Shown in pieces: positions 38,304 to 51,600 of a DNA stretch of 64,000 nt. Source of the DNA: Gavia stellata (taxonomy: Eukaryota > Chordata > Aves > Gaviiformes > Gaviidae); the NCBI RefSeq assembly GCF_030936135.1, contig NC_082594.1, positions 110,461,020 through 110,525,019 of the forward strand, given 5' to 3'. Below the pieces are notes generated by a model, which saw only the letters and a list, made by a program, of their open reading frames with translations, did no database searches and was not told the DNA's origin. Every line of letters begins with the position of its first letter. The first letter of the stretch is position 1. Made by a program: the position numbers and the translations under genes.

Positions 38304-41300
38304 AAAGCACTCTACCCTTCTGCAAACTTTTATTAAAATAAGTAGGAATTTTGTCTGATTGTAAAGCACAGGGAAGGGCCTTATCTGAATGCTGCATAAC
38401 AGCTCTTCTTATCTTTCAGACTTCCCAGATTGATTTGCTCTTCAAGGGTTTTTTTTTAAGTTAAAAATGAGAACATAATTTTCATTTTTCAATTATCTGT
38501 AATACATTGGAGGAGTTTTAATTTGTGAAAGAGGAAGAATGCAGAAAACATTATTTTTAAGTAGGCATTCCTTTTTTCTTATTAGAGCCATACAGAGTGT
38601 TAAAACAAAAGGATCAGAAAATATAAAACAAATTCCAAGAGAGTAATCATTATAATCAGTTTTTCTGAAGTGCTAAAATTATCAATGCAAGCAATGACTA
38701 GCTCTGATTACACCAACTTGTGTTAAGAATTCATAAGCAGTACAGGTTTATGAACATGAATACTTCTAATGTGAACTTAACTAATGTAGTTGATTCCTTA
38801 AAGTTATATGCTTTTGTTTTATCTAGTAGGAAGACAGACTTTCAAAAAATATTATATTTTAACCTACAGACAAGGAGAATAGATGATAAAGAATGCAGTA
38901 GAGCTGGAGAAGAGTTCAGAATTTGGGAGTGTAGAAAAAATATGACCTATGTATATACTATAATATGCATGTGTATGTGTCTGTGGAGAATGCCATTCAA
39001 TGGAAAATGTTGCAGCAAAAGGCCATGGAAAAGTCAGTAATGTTTCATTTGTGTAATATTCTTCTATTGTTTTCTTCTATAGAGGAAAAACTTTCTCCTG
39101 TATTCTGGAATGACATAGTATGTGTTTGGAAGGAGGGAGGAATTTGGGCTAATTTATAGAAGGCCAGGAAAAAAAAAATGCAGCATTGTGGGAACATATT
39201 CTGATTCTCCCTACTGCTACTGACAGCGCCAAGTTTCCTTTGTTACTGATGGAAACCATAAGTAACTAAGGGTTTGTAGTGTTTTCTTCAGGCTGCTCTC
39301 CAGGGCAGTTTTGTGGCAAATCCTGCAGAACGAATCTCCATAGACTCTGTTCCTTCCTCATGGTGACACCTGTTGGCAGCCAAAAAATGATGTGATTTAG
39401 AGGTGCTGAGACACCTGTTGTTGCAAGAGCTGTTGTTTTATGGGTTCAGGAAGACTGCAGGGAAAAGAGACAAGGACACTAAAGGTGTTTCTAAATGAGC
39501 ATATACTATGTATGTGCATAGCTAAATGTAATAAGCTGTTTGCCTCCTTTCGTGAATTAATGTACCTGTTCACTGATTTGACTGAGTCAAATCCCAGTCT
39601 AGCTGGTGTCCCTTCAAGGGGAAAGGTGCTCTCTTGATGGATGTCTTTTCTGTCTCCCTTGCAAAGGGGCTATTTTGGTCTACTGCCATAGTGCCACAGT
39701 GCCTACAAGCTGTCTCCCATTATCTTCATGTGGTCCGTTATGCATTACTGTAGAAGTTATGTGTGACTGGTTGGTAAGAGCATGAAATCATCCTGGTTTC
39801 AGGTCCTTGTCCTAGTTTCATATAATAGTTTTCATATCAAGCATAACTTTATTTCAGCAAGCTAATAATATACCTAGAAACATCAGGTGTATATATACTA
39901 TGTATCAAAAAAAGAGTCTGCAGAGGTGCAGTTACCAGCAAAACAAAAATTCATGTTGCACATGGGTGAGTGATAGGTTTCTATTTGTCAGCCCATGTTA
40001 AAGCGTAGGCCTCTGTTAACCTATGTAGTCTTATAGCAAGGCTTTGGTAGTCTTTTATCTGGCTTCAGCGGTGCTTATACCTGGAGTATCACCCTGTTTT
40101 CCAACACTGGGAAAAGATTTGCACCCTCCTAGTCCTGTATCCCTGTGTCCAACAGTTGCTTTAGCTAGCTGAGTGAGGAAACTAGATCAAAGCCATGTTT
40201 GAGAAGTACCCTATTGCTCTGTATCATTGCTGGTATTTTTTGCTTTGGGAGCCTCATCAGGCACCAAAATTTCCAGAAAAAGTTTTCCTGCTCTAGGCTA
40301 GGATGATGAGAAGCAGAAACTCCTGAAAGCAGTTCAGATGTCTATGATTAATACTACATTATGTCCTAGACTTTTCAAGGAACAGGGGGCAATCTCAGTA
40401 TTGGTCCCCCAGGTAAGGAGGTAAGGGCACCCCACCTTTTTCTTGATGTAATGTTATCAGCGTTTCTATCTAGGACTATTCATAACCAGGGAAAAAAATG
40501 CTAGTGGTGGAGAGTATTGCCCAGTGTTTAGGGCAGTGACCTAGGAATCCAGAAATGAAGATTCAAACTCATGGCTGCGGAAAAAGTGTTCCCCTTCCTT
40601 TGTCTCAGTTCTCCATCTGTGAAATGAAAAACAATGGTATTCCTCTACCTCCCAGAAATGTTATAAATGCATTAAGGCTTGTGAAGTACTTGCTATTTAG
40701 TGATGGGGAATGCAGAAGAATAGAAGATAGAGTTCCTTGTGAAAAAAGCTTTTTGCTATTAAGGAATTCTCCATAGCATTTATTTTACTCCTAACAATCA
40801 GTTTTAGCTGACAGTGTTTAAGTACTAGAGCTTTCAGAGAAGTCTGCTTTTTTTTTTATTTCAAGTGCTATCAACATTTCCAAGTTAGACCAAGCTGTGC
40901 TAGACTCTATGTCAAATTAAAACTTTTACCTTATAAGATTCCTCTGCATTCTCTGCCTTTTGCAGTGATCAAACTTGTAACTGGACATACAGTTAACATA
41001 GATGACTTACCCCAAAAGAAGGTTTGTGAAGGGAACTTCGTCCTCCCCTTCATCCCACAGACTTGCCAGCTTTCTTGTTGCTTGATCATTCATATCTTAC
41101 AGGGAAATATTTTCATGGTTTTACTGGGAGGAAGGTAATGAGCACTGGTAATGGGGAAATCGGGCCTGTGGCCATTCCCACCTCAGAGGAGAGAGTGGCT
41201 GGACGCAAACCAGCCCTGCTGAGCTGGCAGGAGAGCTCTGCAATTCCTCACCACCTCTGCTAATTGAGTGCTGTGTTGGGGAGGACGGTGTCGTTAAGCT

Positions 41301-44300
41301 GTCACTGACAACACAGAATCAAAGCTTTAAAAGCCTAATAAAATACTACACATCAGCTGGTTTCACTTGGGTGAAAAATCGGTGTCCAGGCCCTGAGGAC
41401 CTTGGGGGCTGCCATCAGCCCTGCCCCTGGGCCTCGCTGGGCCGGGCACCCCCCTCACCCCGACCCTCTCCCATCCCAGGCGCTGGCGTCCCGGCCAGGC
41501 CGGGGCCTGCAGCGGTGCCTGGGGGTGGCCGGGCTGTGGCTGACCCCGGTCACCTTCCCCAGCCTGACTGGCCTCGCTGGAGGCTGAGGGAGGTGGCTGG
41601 TTGGGGAGGGAGGGCACTGTGGCCTCCACCCCCATGTTGCCTGGCACAGTTTGATCCACCGTGCTTTATACTGTTCCCATCAATTGTAATGTCACAGGCT
41701 TCCTTGCAAATAATGTTCGCAAGGGTTTGATAACTTCAGGAGGATGTATTCAGCCTGCCTCTTCTTCCTAGGTAGCAGTGCCTCAATTTTTATTTTTTTA
41801 ATATATCCCCATATAGGGGGGAGATGGCAGCTAGCAGGTGACGAACAGCTCCCTCGGCCCCGTGGGCCTGTTGCTGGTGGGAGAGATGCGTAGTTCCTGC
41901 CACGAGGCATCGGCGCAGCGGTGCCGGGAACAGCACACCGCGAGGTGTGAACAGGCTGGCTCCGAGCTCTGGCAGAGTCTTCGCAGCCGAGAGCGAGGCC
42001 ATCTCCGCTACTTGCCGTGATAGCACTTCACGGCACATTCACTTTCCAAATCCTTTTGTGAAGAAATATTCTCTATGCAGAACACAAATCGGAAGCAAGA
42101 GCATTTCTGTGCCTCCATGTGATTACAGAGCTTCTTCTGTAAACAGGTGTAGCAGAAGTCATTCTGATGCTTGCAGGATTTGCTGGGTGTTCTGGTGGCT
42201 TCTCACCTGAAATCTTCGTGATGGGACATTCTCCGTCAAGTATACTGAATGAGCAAAGCTGTCAGGGTTCGGTCTGGTACTGTATAGATTCACAAGCGAA
42301 GTTGTACAATCTAATAATGGCCTAACGCAGGAGGAATTGTTCTGAGAAGATTGGTTTGGGCCACGGAGCCTGGTTCATTTTTGTCTCATGTTTTAAGATT
42401 GTTTGGTAAACCATTTCACACGCGTGAGACTTAGTACTGCAATGGAGCTCATCATTTATATGTCTAAATAAATAGATCAGAGATCCAAATACGCTGAAAT
42501 GCTGTTCCAAACAATATGCAGTCTAATACTTCCTACGGAATGAAATAAATGTAAGCCTGACACTTTAAATATATGGAAATGTCTTCACTTTAATGATACA
42601 ATTGCAAGACTTTCCTACAGCCGCAAAGCACGTGACTAATCTGGAGTGAGTCTTTGAAGTGCAAATTGTACATTTCCCACCAAACACTTGAAGAAAAAGA
42701 TGGGAAACATCAATTCACACTACTGACAAAAAAAGACTCCAGTTTGTCACAAGAAGAAAGGTTCTAAATTTGCAATTTTCATCTACAAGATAAGGTGTTA
42801 ATGAATTTTATATTTTATCCAGATGGGTATGTAAATTTCCTCTGAACTTTGTTACAGAGCATCTATTGTGCAACTACTGAAAAGGGTGGAGACTGTAGTC
42901 AGTTGAGGGGAAAACCATCTAATTTACCTTGTCGTGGGTTTTTTTTAATCTCTAGTTCTTTCATGGATTCTGACATGGGAGTCTTGTCCAACGTTGTGAT
43001 TGAAATCAGTGGAAATACCTCTTTCTTTTTTTGTAAATAAGTTTCAGATCAGGCCAGTGCTGGAAGAGGCAGAAAATCTTCTTTTGCGTTTAGACAGAGT
43101 AGACAATGTCCAACACTCTTACCAATTCAGTTTTCTTTAGATAATAAACCACATTCAATAAATTAAAAGGCATTTCTTGGGGGAGAGGTGTGGGGTTCCA
43201 TACGAATGTCCTTGATCTTGTGATATCAATTGCCACCAATGCACCAATGGCAGACAGTGAGTGTTCATCTACTTTCTCTGTAGAAGCAGAATAAGAGCTG
43301 TAAACAAAGAGTTAATTTCCTAAAGACAGATCTATTTTAACAACAACAATCTCCCCCAAACTGTTGACCTATCATGTACAAAAGATTTTGTTACAACGTC
43401 TGACTTCTGTATAAGTTGAAATACTGCTTTCCATCAAGAGTAGCAGAGTAATTTGCAACAACAACGTGGAAATCTATCCACAGTTAGAGGATTCCACTTA
43501 TGTTTAAGCGGAATATACTGTATTTCAATTTGTGGTGCCTATTGCCTCTTGTCATGTCACAGGATACCCCTGAGAAGAGTCTGGCTGTCTTCTTTACACC
43601 CATAATGCCTATGTAATTATGATGAAAGTGTTTTAAGTATTCGTAGCTCCAGATTAGAGTAAGATGACCGACTGATTTTGTTCTGGATTTATTCCATTTC
43701 CTTCTTCAGCTCTGTCTCTTAGGTTATGACTTTTGTTTTGGTGTATGAAGTTGTATTACAGATACAGGAATTATGCAACGTGAAGTTGAAACCTTTGTTA
43801 AAATGTGAGGAGCAGTCAGCTTTACAGAACTATTCCCTACAGTTAAGTCCTAAGAACTATTTCATATCTGAAACATGCACACTTCAAGTCATCGGTGGCT
43901 GCATACATCTGGCTCTTCAGTGTAATGCAACCCCTGAAACATTTAAAAAATTTTGCTCTGGAAGCACACCTCAACCATGAATTCTGTCTCCAATTACTAG
44001 GAATTTTTCAACAACAGACCATTTTCTAAGTGCAGGACTGAGTCCAACCTAGATCTCTCTCATCTATGGAATAAATCACTATGACGAATTTCATGCTTGG
44101 CTGCAGCAGCTTAAATGTAAAGTAGATTCATTGAAGTCAGCTGGGTAACTGCAGATTTATGCTGCCATTAGTGAGAAGTGATTTGCTGGAAATGTTTGCT
44201 TTTTTCACTCCCTCATTGCTACAGTTTCTATATCAGTAAAATGTGTAATAGTTATTATTGGGCCTTGGTAGCATTCTAACAATTAAATTGCAAAGAGGTA

Positions 44301-46350
44301 AAACTTGCCCAAATTAGGCATAAACAGTTATTTTAAGTGCTTCCTTCCTCTAGGTAGTAGGAAACCTGGGTGTCCTAGGAGGATGGTGTCAGGCTGCTTC
44401 TCTGTCCAACCATTCCTTTGAAACTTAACTCTTCTGTTAACGAAGATGCTATGGTCTTAGAGACAGTAGCTTCTGCATTTTGTGGCAGTAGGTGCCTCAG
44501 AAGAGACAGATACTGTTAGCTCATCCCAAGGGAAAGAAAGGATTAAGTTCACCCTTACTAAGGACCAGAGAAGCCACAAGGGAGAAAGGTGTTACCAATG
44601 CCCCACTCGCAAGGAGACTTCTTCCAGAATTCAGAGGTAGTTATTACACATCAGAGAACTCAAATATGAAACAACATCATACAACACTTGGTTTCATTAG
44701 TTTCATTGTTCCTGTAAATCAGCAGATTGGTAAATAATAGCTTCTCTGAGTTAATATTATCTTCCTTGTGTAACTGGGGGAAAACAAGAGCATATCAGAG
44801 AGGTGGTGGATCACTGCAAATTGCAAAAGGACTGTTTGGGTAATCCGTTCTTGCAAAATTATTCTCCCTATGCTAATAATATGCACAAACAGTAGGTTTC
44901 TTAGCTGCCAACAGGACTGTATTTGGGGGCTGTTGCAGGACAGAGTTAGTGGGGGAAGAATCCTAAGAAACTTCAGCCTTCACCTCTTTTTCAGGCCCAA
45001 GTTTATGGCAGTGGCCATTAATGACACAGCCCATTGGAAGAAAAGGGCAATGGAAAAGTATTTTTCAGGCCCACCTAAAATAAGTTAGATATCAACTTTG
45101 ACATGGGCATCTCGAGAATGGCCTTGTCCGTTAGTATTTACCACTGTAATAGTTATCAAGCCTGGTAATGCTATACTTTTTCTGTGACAGCTGCTATCTC
45201 TGTTACAGCAAATACAATGGATCAAACCCCCTGCCTTAATTCAGCAGATTGATAGTGTACTTTAGTTTATTGCAATCTTACTGGTCTGCAATGTATATCT
45301 GCCCTTGTGGCTACCTTCTCTTCTTTGGAAAAACACTTTCAATCTAGCAATTTATTGCCCAACACACTTCTTAAAATGTCATAGAAAATTGAATTTTAAT
45401 AGACACAGTTGGTAATAATCAATGACCTTTTAGAAGATATTGTGCCAATAAGTGGTTACAGGCTATCTTGCCTGAAATATCTGCAGTGATCCTATTCTTC
45501 TTCCAAATATCCGTAAATTCCTGGAGGAATTATTATGAAAACTTCACAGGCTAGTAGATAGGGTAAATAGTCTCTCTTGCCTTGTGGTTGTGCTATCTGG
45601 AAAGAAGGTTTTTGCAAACAGAGCCAACGTGCAGACTAAATTGTATAATTTTGTGTTATGAGAGACCATATACAGAATCATCACATCCAATATAGGTTGT
45701 GGCTGCACTGAGATTTTTAAAATGACATTTCCCTTACCCCAGCCACCTTGTAATGGGTTTGTCTGGCTACACTGAGTGGAGCTACAGGTTTGCCTAGCTG
45801 AGCACCTCCCCTGAGCTCCCAGGTGAGTTACTATAGCTAAAGCTTCAGTCTGCTCTGCTATGGTTAGATTGTTACAAATACCCAAATTAACTAGATTAAA
45901 GTTACACATGGTGCAATTACTGTTTGGATTGTGTTTCAGGCAGACACTGGAAGAAGGATTCAGCTATGGGTGTTTGTACTAGAAATATCAGTTTATGTAA
46001 GTGGAACTAATTGTGTGAATTTAGCAGTGGGTAACTGCCTTTCTCAGGGAAACAATTCCATTAGTTTAAAAACTGTTTACTAAAAAGGTGATACTAGGAT
46101 CAGCTTATATCATAAGCTGCCAGCTGCAAAATGTTAAGCTTCATTAAAAGCTCGGTGTTCTGTGTAGCACATTTGACTTATTTGAATGTTGTACTATGAG
46201 ACAACTTAAGAGAGGAGGGAATTGCTCTCCAAATGATGTCCTTCAAATTCTGTCCCTAAGCAAGGACCTTAACTGAGCCTGGCGAACACGTTACTGGGCA
46301 GGCAAGAAAGGATACAGGAAAGGAGAAAATACATAGAATAACTTAGCAGG
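38304..46350. other. Intergenic, no gene recognised; small GC-rich patch near 41.4-42.0 kb
   Basis: AT-rich sequence with short non-homologous frames. From about 41360 to 42020 base composition rises sharply, with GGGCC-type strings and several CpG dinucleotides. Long overlapping frames on both strands there (for example 41371-41730 plus and 41363-41659 minus) reflect the composition. No domain, tRNA or repeat tail was seen elsewhere in this stretch. Confidence 0.4.
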
Positions 46351-46498
46351 TGTTGTGGGTTGACCCCAGCCAGCAAGCAGCCAAGCACCGACACTGCTGC
46401 TCACTCACTCTCCCCCTCCCCATGATGGCGTAGGGGAGAGAATGGGAAGAGGAAAATTGAGAAAACTCATGGTTCAACATAAAGACAGTTTAACAGGT

Positions 46499-47626
46499 TG
46501 TCGTGGTTTAAGCCCAGCCGGACTAATCACCACACAGCTGCTCACTCACTTCCCTTCCTCAGCTGGACAGGAGAGAGAAAATATGAGGAAAAGGCTCATA
46601 GGTCGAGATAAGGACATAGGGAGATCACTCACCAACTACCATCATGGGCAAAACAGATTTGACTTGGGGAAATTAGTTTAATTTATTACCAATCAAAATC
46701 AGAGTAGGATAATGAGAAGTAAAATCAAATCTTAAAAAAACCAAGACCTTCCCCCCACCCCTCCCTTCTTCCCGGGCTCAACTTCACTCCCGATTTTCTA
46801 CCTCTCCCCCCGAGCGGCACAGGGGGACGGGGAATGGGGGTTGCAGTCAGTTCATCACACGTTGTTTCTGCTGCTCCTTCCTCCTCACACTCTTCCCCTG
46901 CTCCAGCATGGGGTCCCTCCCACAGGAGACAGTTCTCCACGAACTTCTCCAACGTGGGTTCTTCCCACGGGCTGCAGTTCTTCACGAACTGCTCCAGCAT
47001 GGGTCCATTCCACGGGGTGCAGTCCTTCAGGAACAGACTGCTCCAACGTGGGTCCCCCACGGGATTGCAAGTCCTGCCAGCAAACCTGCTCCAGCGTGGG
47101 CTCCTCTCTCCATGGCTCCACAGGTCCTGCCAGGAGCCTGCTCCAGCATGGGCTTCCCACAGGATCACAGCCTCCTTCAGTCATCCACCTGCTCCAGCGT
47201 GGGGTCCTCCACGGGCTGCAGGTGGGTATCTGCTCCACTGTGGACCTCCATGGACTGGAGGGGGACAGCCTGCTTCACCATGGTCTTCACCACGGGCTGC
47301 AGGGGAATCTCTGCTCCGGTGCCTGGAGCCTCTCCTCCCCCTCCTTCTTCACTGACCTTGGTGTCTGCAGAGTTGTTTCTCTCACATATTCTCACTCCTC
47401 TCTTCTCCGGCTGCCGCTTCCCGGTTTTTCCCCCCTTCTTAAATATGTTATCACAGAGGCGCAACCACTGTTGCTGATCAGCTCAGCCTTAGCCAGTGGC
47501 AGATCCGTCTTGGAGTCGGCTGGCATTGGCTCTATCAGACATAGGAGAAGCTTCTAGCAGCTTCTCACAGAAGCCACCCCTGTAGCCCCCCCTGCTACCA
47601 AAGCGCTGCCACGCAAACCCAATACA
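46499..47626 (-). mobile_element. Younger solo LTR nested in the outer LTR
   Basis: TGTCGTGGTTTAAGCCCAGC at 46499 to CGCAAACCCAATACA at 47626, 1128 bp, flanked on both sides by a perfect CAGGT pentamer (46494-46498 and 47627-47631). Read on the minus strand it has a TATA-like CATATTTAAG near 47447 and an AATAAA at 46687-46682, the order expected of U3-R-U5, so I assign the minus strand. The perfect target duplication, compared with one mismatch in the outer pair, fits a later insertion. Only the LTR remains; no gag, pol or env is present. Long frames across it are not genes. Confidence 0.85.
46900..47310. repeat. Minisatellite-like array inside the inner LTR
   Basis: About nine degenerate units, each beginning CTGCTCCAGCATGGG or a variant, start near 46901, 46945, 46992, 47041, 47089, 47141, 47192, 47233 and 47273, spaced 40-52 bases apart. 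Units share CCACGGGCTGCAG-type cores. The array keeps several frames open on both strands. Confidence 0.85.
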
Positions 47627-48066
47627 CAGGTGAAGGAAAGAGGGGAGGAAAACAAACAAACAAAAAGTGATGAAAAAGCAGTCATGAACCACTTCCTGCT
47701 AGCAGACTGATGCCCAGAGAATCTCTGAGCAATGGCTACCTTGAAAGCCAAATCTGCCCACCCCCCTCCTTCCCCCCCCAGCCCCTTCTTCATGTACCCC
47801 ATGATGTTATGGGGCATGCAATATCCCTTTGGCCAATTCAGGTCAGCTGTCTCAGCTGTGTCCCGCCTCCCAACTTCTTGCCCATCCCTAGCTTGCTCAC
47901 TGTGGGGGAAAAAGAGAAAGGCTTGACTCTGTGGAAGACTTGCTCAGCAATAGCCAAAATATCGGTGTGTTATCAACACTGTTTTAGTCACAAATCCAAA
48001 ACGCAGCACCATACAGGCTGCTGTGAAGAAAGTTAACTCCATCCCAGCCAGACCTAGTACAGCAAG

Positions 48067-51000
48067 AAAGCATGGTCAGGGTAAAAAGAAAAGATAGGTA
48101 TCTATGGTGAGTTCCTAAAGTAGGAGAAACTCGGTGATATTTGTCCCTAATTGAGTCCTGTATAAATAAAAGAGAAGTTCAATGCCCAGTTCTTGATGTT
48201 TTCTAACTCAAAAGTATGAAGCAGCCATAATTTTAATTGTCAAATGATCAAGTGAAGGTGACTTATTGAAAAGCACCTGCAAGATGCTTTTGGAAAGAGT
48301 TTCAATACTTTCCTGAATATTTTTAGGTTTTATCTGCAGACATCATTCTTCATATTCAATATAAAGTAAAACATTAGCTACAGATGCAAACTGTTAAGAA
48401 GTATGGCTTATCCTGCCTATGAGGGTAAAGATTTTTTTTTAAAAGGAAACAGCCAGATTTATAACAGTGTGGAAGTCCAGAAAAAGGTGCCTAAAATCCT
48501 TTTTACATAGAACATGTAGGTTATCTATTTAGGACTGTGTAACAAATTATTCAGTGGGAAAGATGGTCAGTATCTTTTTTGCTGTTTAGTTATAAAATGT
48601 GTTTATAGTGCTACATCCACTGCTTATGACAGTCTAGCACAAATAACTGTGTGGTAATTAATGGCTTGCCAAAAAGCTTTTCTTTTTTTTAAACAGAAAT
48701 TTATTCAAAGGGAATTTTAAACAGGCACTTTCAATGCTCAGTTGAAAGTATATCTTGGCAGACACTGTCTATCTGCTGCACTACATGAAATATAACAAAC
48801 AAAGTTTGATACACTGCTTAGAGAGAATTGAAAAGGAAGTGCAAAACACTAAATGGAAGTATCAAAATGCACTGAACTCGGAGAAATGCACTGAAATACG
48901 TCATATTATCAATAAGGTAACAGTGGAGGGAGGGTTTCGTAAACCAGCAGTAATACATTTGTAGCCAACAGAATACTGATTTTTCCACTGGAGACATAAT
49001 CATGCACTTCAGGAGAGTGATATAAATCCAAATGAGACTATTTTTTCTAACCATAGAGATTTCTGAATAAGGTGGGGTTGTGTAAATGTACTCCAGATGT
49101 TAAGCCCTTGCAGTTATTTTTGATGAAGTTGAATCTTGGTGTAGATTTGAGTTTGATTTATTTATTTATTTTTGTCATGAAATAGTATTGAAGTTAAAGG
49201 ACTCTCTCAAGTTACATTTGATATGCATGGTAGCCATGACCTGACACTAATGGTTTGGTCCTGCAGCCCACTGAATGAATAGATTTCTCTTAGTTTAATT
49301 ACCATGAAGGATGAAAACAATTAGCAGGATCAATTCTGTCTACCTCTTTGCTTACATAGAGATAAACTTCTGGACTTCTGCCTTTTGGGTGAATATCATT
49401 CCTACTTTGACTGACAACTGGAGAATGTCCTTTGTTTTCTCCATTTTTATTCAGGCAATTGCTGTTTATTAAGTGGCAAATTAGTTATCAGGAATTCTAT
49501 GTTCCATGACAGCTTCTGCTATTATTGAGTTTTTTGTTTGGCTGGGTTTTTTTTTTCCTTAACTTTCACTGTAACTCAGCAGCTCTGTATTTCACTTTCT
49601 TGCTTAGTAACACGTATCTGTCAGGACAGTTGTAAGGTTGAAATCCTTAACATTCATAAAGCATTGTGTTACATAGGTAAAATAATGGAAATTATTTTAT
49701 GTTAGTATAATAATGAAAGTAATGACATCATAGAAATAGAAGCCTTATTGTTCATTGATATTCAGACTCATATTAATTGAGATATCAGTTAGGGTTTCTG
49801 ACTTGAAAAATCTGACCTAAATACTTTTCCTGTATTCAACCATAACAACTCTTCAGGGCTCAGTTCCCTGATTTAAGGTATGGATTCCTCATTGTTTGGC
49901 AAAATGTAAGAGAATTAAGAGGAGGTGTGGATGGTGGGATGGTTCCTGAGTGTTTGGAAAGAGGTCAGGCACTCTATATTCGACCCTCATGTACATGAAA
50001 CTGAAATGTCACAGTCAGAGGAACTGAAACTGAATATGAAAGTGCTAGAGAAGTTGCTTAACAAACATCCTTCTTTGATCCTGCCCTACTTTAATAGCAG
50101 AGAGACATCAAGGTGAAAGTGGAACAGTTGCTAGGATTGTAAAACTTAAATTGCACAGCTCCTTAAGAAGAAGAGCAAAAGCTTTAGTATACCATCATGT
50201 GTCTTCTATACAAAACAGTAACAGACTTCCTTTTCCCAGCACGTAGTAAGAAGATAGATGTAAATAATAGAAGTAACGGTTACTTCCTCCACCACTTCTG
50301 GCTTGGGGTGTTTTTTTTTTTTTTTATTAATAGATTAATGTGCATAAGTGGTATGGACACTGCCATACCCACTGTAATAAGTGACGGGTACTTGCTGAAC
50401 TGCAATTAATTTGCACCATCTCATTCAGTTGCACTTTCAACCAATGCTTTTACCTTCTGTTTCTCTTAGTAGCTGTAGTTTCCAGGAGATGTTTTCCTTG
50501 CATGGCCTTCACTCTACTTTTTCAAAACTGGGCTAATGACATGCAGAAAAGGATTCTTTGTGAGCACTTGCTGCTAAAGCCCATACCCCTTTAAAATTTT
50601 TGTAAAATATAAGCAGTGACAGTTAGAGAGTGTACTTGAGTCAACCTGAGTTAATATTGCTTCACAAGAGGCAGAAGTTAGTAAAACAGAGGTTTGTCTG
50701 CCTCTGTAAAATCCTTTTTCCCACACTAGCATTCTAGTATTACTATGAGCCTTGCATTGAAATGATAGCATACTTGAAATTGCAAGATTAGTTCCTTACC
50801 AGTCATAATCTCAGTACAGCACCTTTGATAATAAACTACTCCTAATGACCGGAATATATTACCATTCCGTCATTAGTAGTTCTTCTTTTGTAGGGCTGCT
50901 CCTAGGGTAACTTTGAATGAACAGTGTTTTGAATACAGCCTTTGGGAAGGCTTATGTTTCTTACATGTGTTTGTGCTACTAAAACAAGCGCGCCTGTCTC

Positions 51001-51540
51001 CTACTTCTGCTTTGTATTGTTTTCATGCTTTCATTTGTATCGGAAATAGTCCTGTCCATACATACGCACCTACCATTACTGCAATTTATACAACAAAATA
51101 AGAATTAGGGCATGTTTTTGGACAAAAATAGCAAAACTACTGTAGCAGCTTCTGTGCATCTGAGAGAGTCACACGAGCCTGTCTAATCTAATTTCAGAGT
51201 TCCAGCTGCTCTGAGGTCAAGGAGGATGACGAGTGAGATGGAAACAGCAGCAGCAGCAGAAAGTAGGAAACCATTAACTAATTGGAAGAGAGAGGTGTCC
51301 ATCCTTTGGTCAGAGAGAAACCCTGATTAAAATATGTCAAGGGTACAGCTGAGAAGTTGTTCAGGAAAGGAAAGTAAAATGCCTTCTCAAACAGTGTGAA
51401 ATGAAAGAGAAAGTTAGAAAAATTGCTTGAGACAGTACAGAATTATTTTTGTCACAAGGGTAGGCAATATTGTAGGCTTATACAATATAGCTGAATACTA
51501 GCCATAGACAGTGATGTCAGTATAGGTATAGGCCAATGGT
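48067..51540. other. Intergenic, no gene recognised
   Basis: AT-rich sequence with short frames only. The one structure I note is a hairpin at 50834-50881, listed separately. Confidence 0.4.
50834..50881. other. Bulged hairpin, 18-bp stem
   Basis: AACTACT, AATGAC and GGAAT on the left arm pair with ATTCC, GTCATT and AGTAGTT on the right arm (50864-50881) across an 8-base loop, with bulges of three and one bases on the left. It may be the remnant of a small inverted-repeat element or a chance fold. It is short for a microRNA precursor. Confidence 0.4.
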
Positions 51541-51600
51541 AGAATCACAGAATCACTAAGGTTGGAAAAGACCTGTAAGATCAAGTCCAACCATCAACCA
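51541..51600 (-). mobile_element. CR1 LINE tail fragment
   Basis: Read on the minus strand, the segment contains GGTTGATGGTTGGACTTGAT, TTACAGGTCTTTTCCAACCT and TAGTGATTCTGTGATTCT. These match the 3' tails of the CR1 copies at 37832 and 54484, so it is a very severely 5'-truncated copy of the same subfamily in the opposite orientation. It has two repeats of the terminal octamer. Confidence 0.92.

Larger units (their letters stand above)
46351..48061 (-). mobile_element. Solo LTR of an endogenous retrovirus, split by a younger LTR
   Basis: The outer element starts TGTTGTGGGTTGACCCCAGC at 46351 and ends in GACCTAGTACA at 48061, TG...CA ends typical of LTRs. Its halves are 46351-46498 and 47632-48061, about 578 bp without the insertion. 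Flanking pentamers GCAGG (46346-46350) and GCAAG (48062-48066) look like a 5-bp target duplication with one mismatch. The sequence, including the segment around AATATCCCTTTGGCCAATTC, matches my recollection of an LTR family abundant in neoavian genomes. The minus orientation is inferred from that family's layout. No viral coding sequence is attached. Confidence 0.8.

Noticed and set aside
41363..41730. Overlapping plus- and minus-strand frames of 119 and 98 codons
   Set aside because: Both follow from local GC-rich composition. Neither has a recognisable domain or clear splice structure.
46834..47557. Long open frames (up to 238 codons) on the plus strand, with long antisense frames
   Set aside because: They lie entirely in the inner LTR and arise from its minisatellite-like array. 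No retroviral protein domain is visible.
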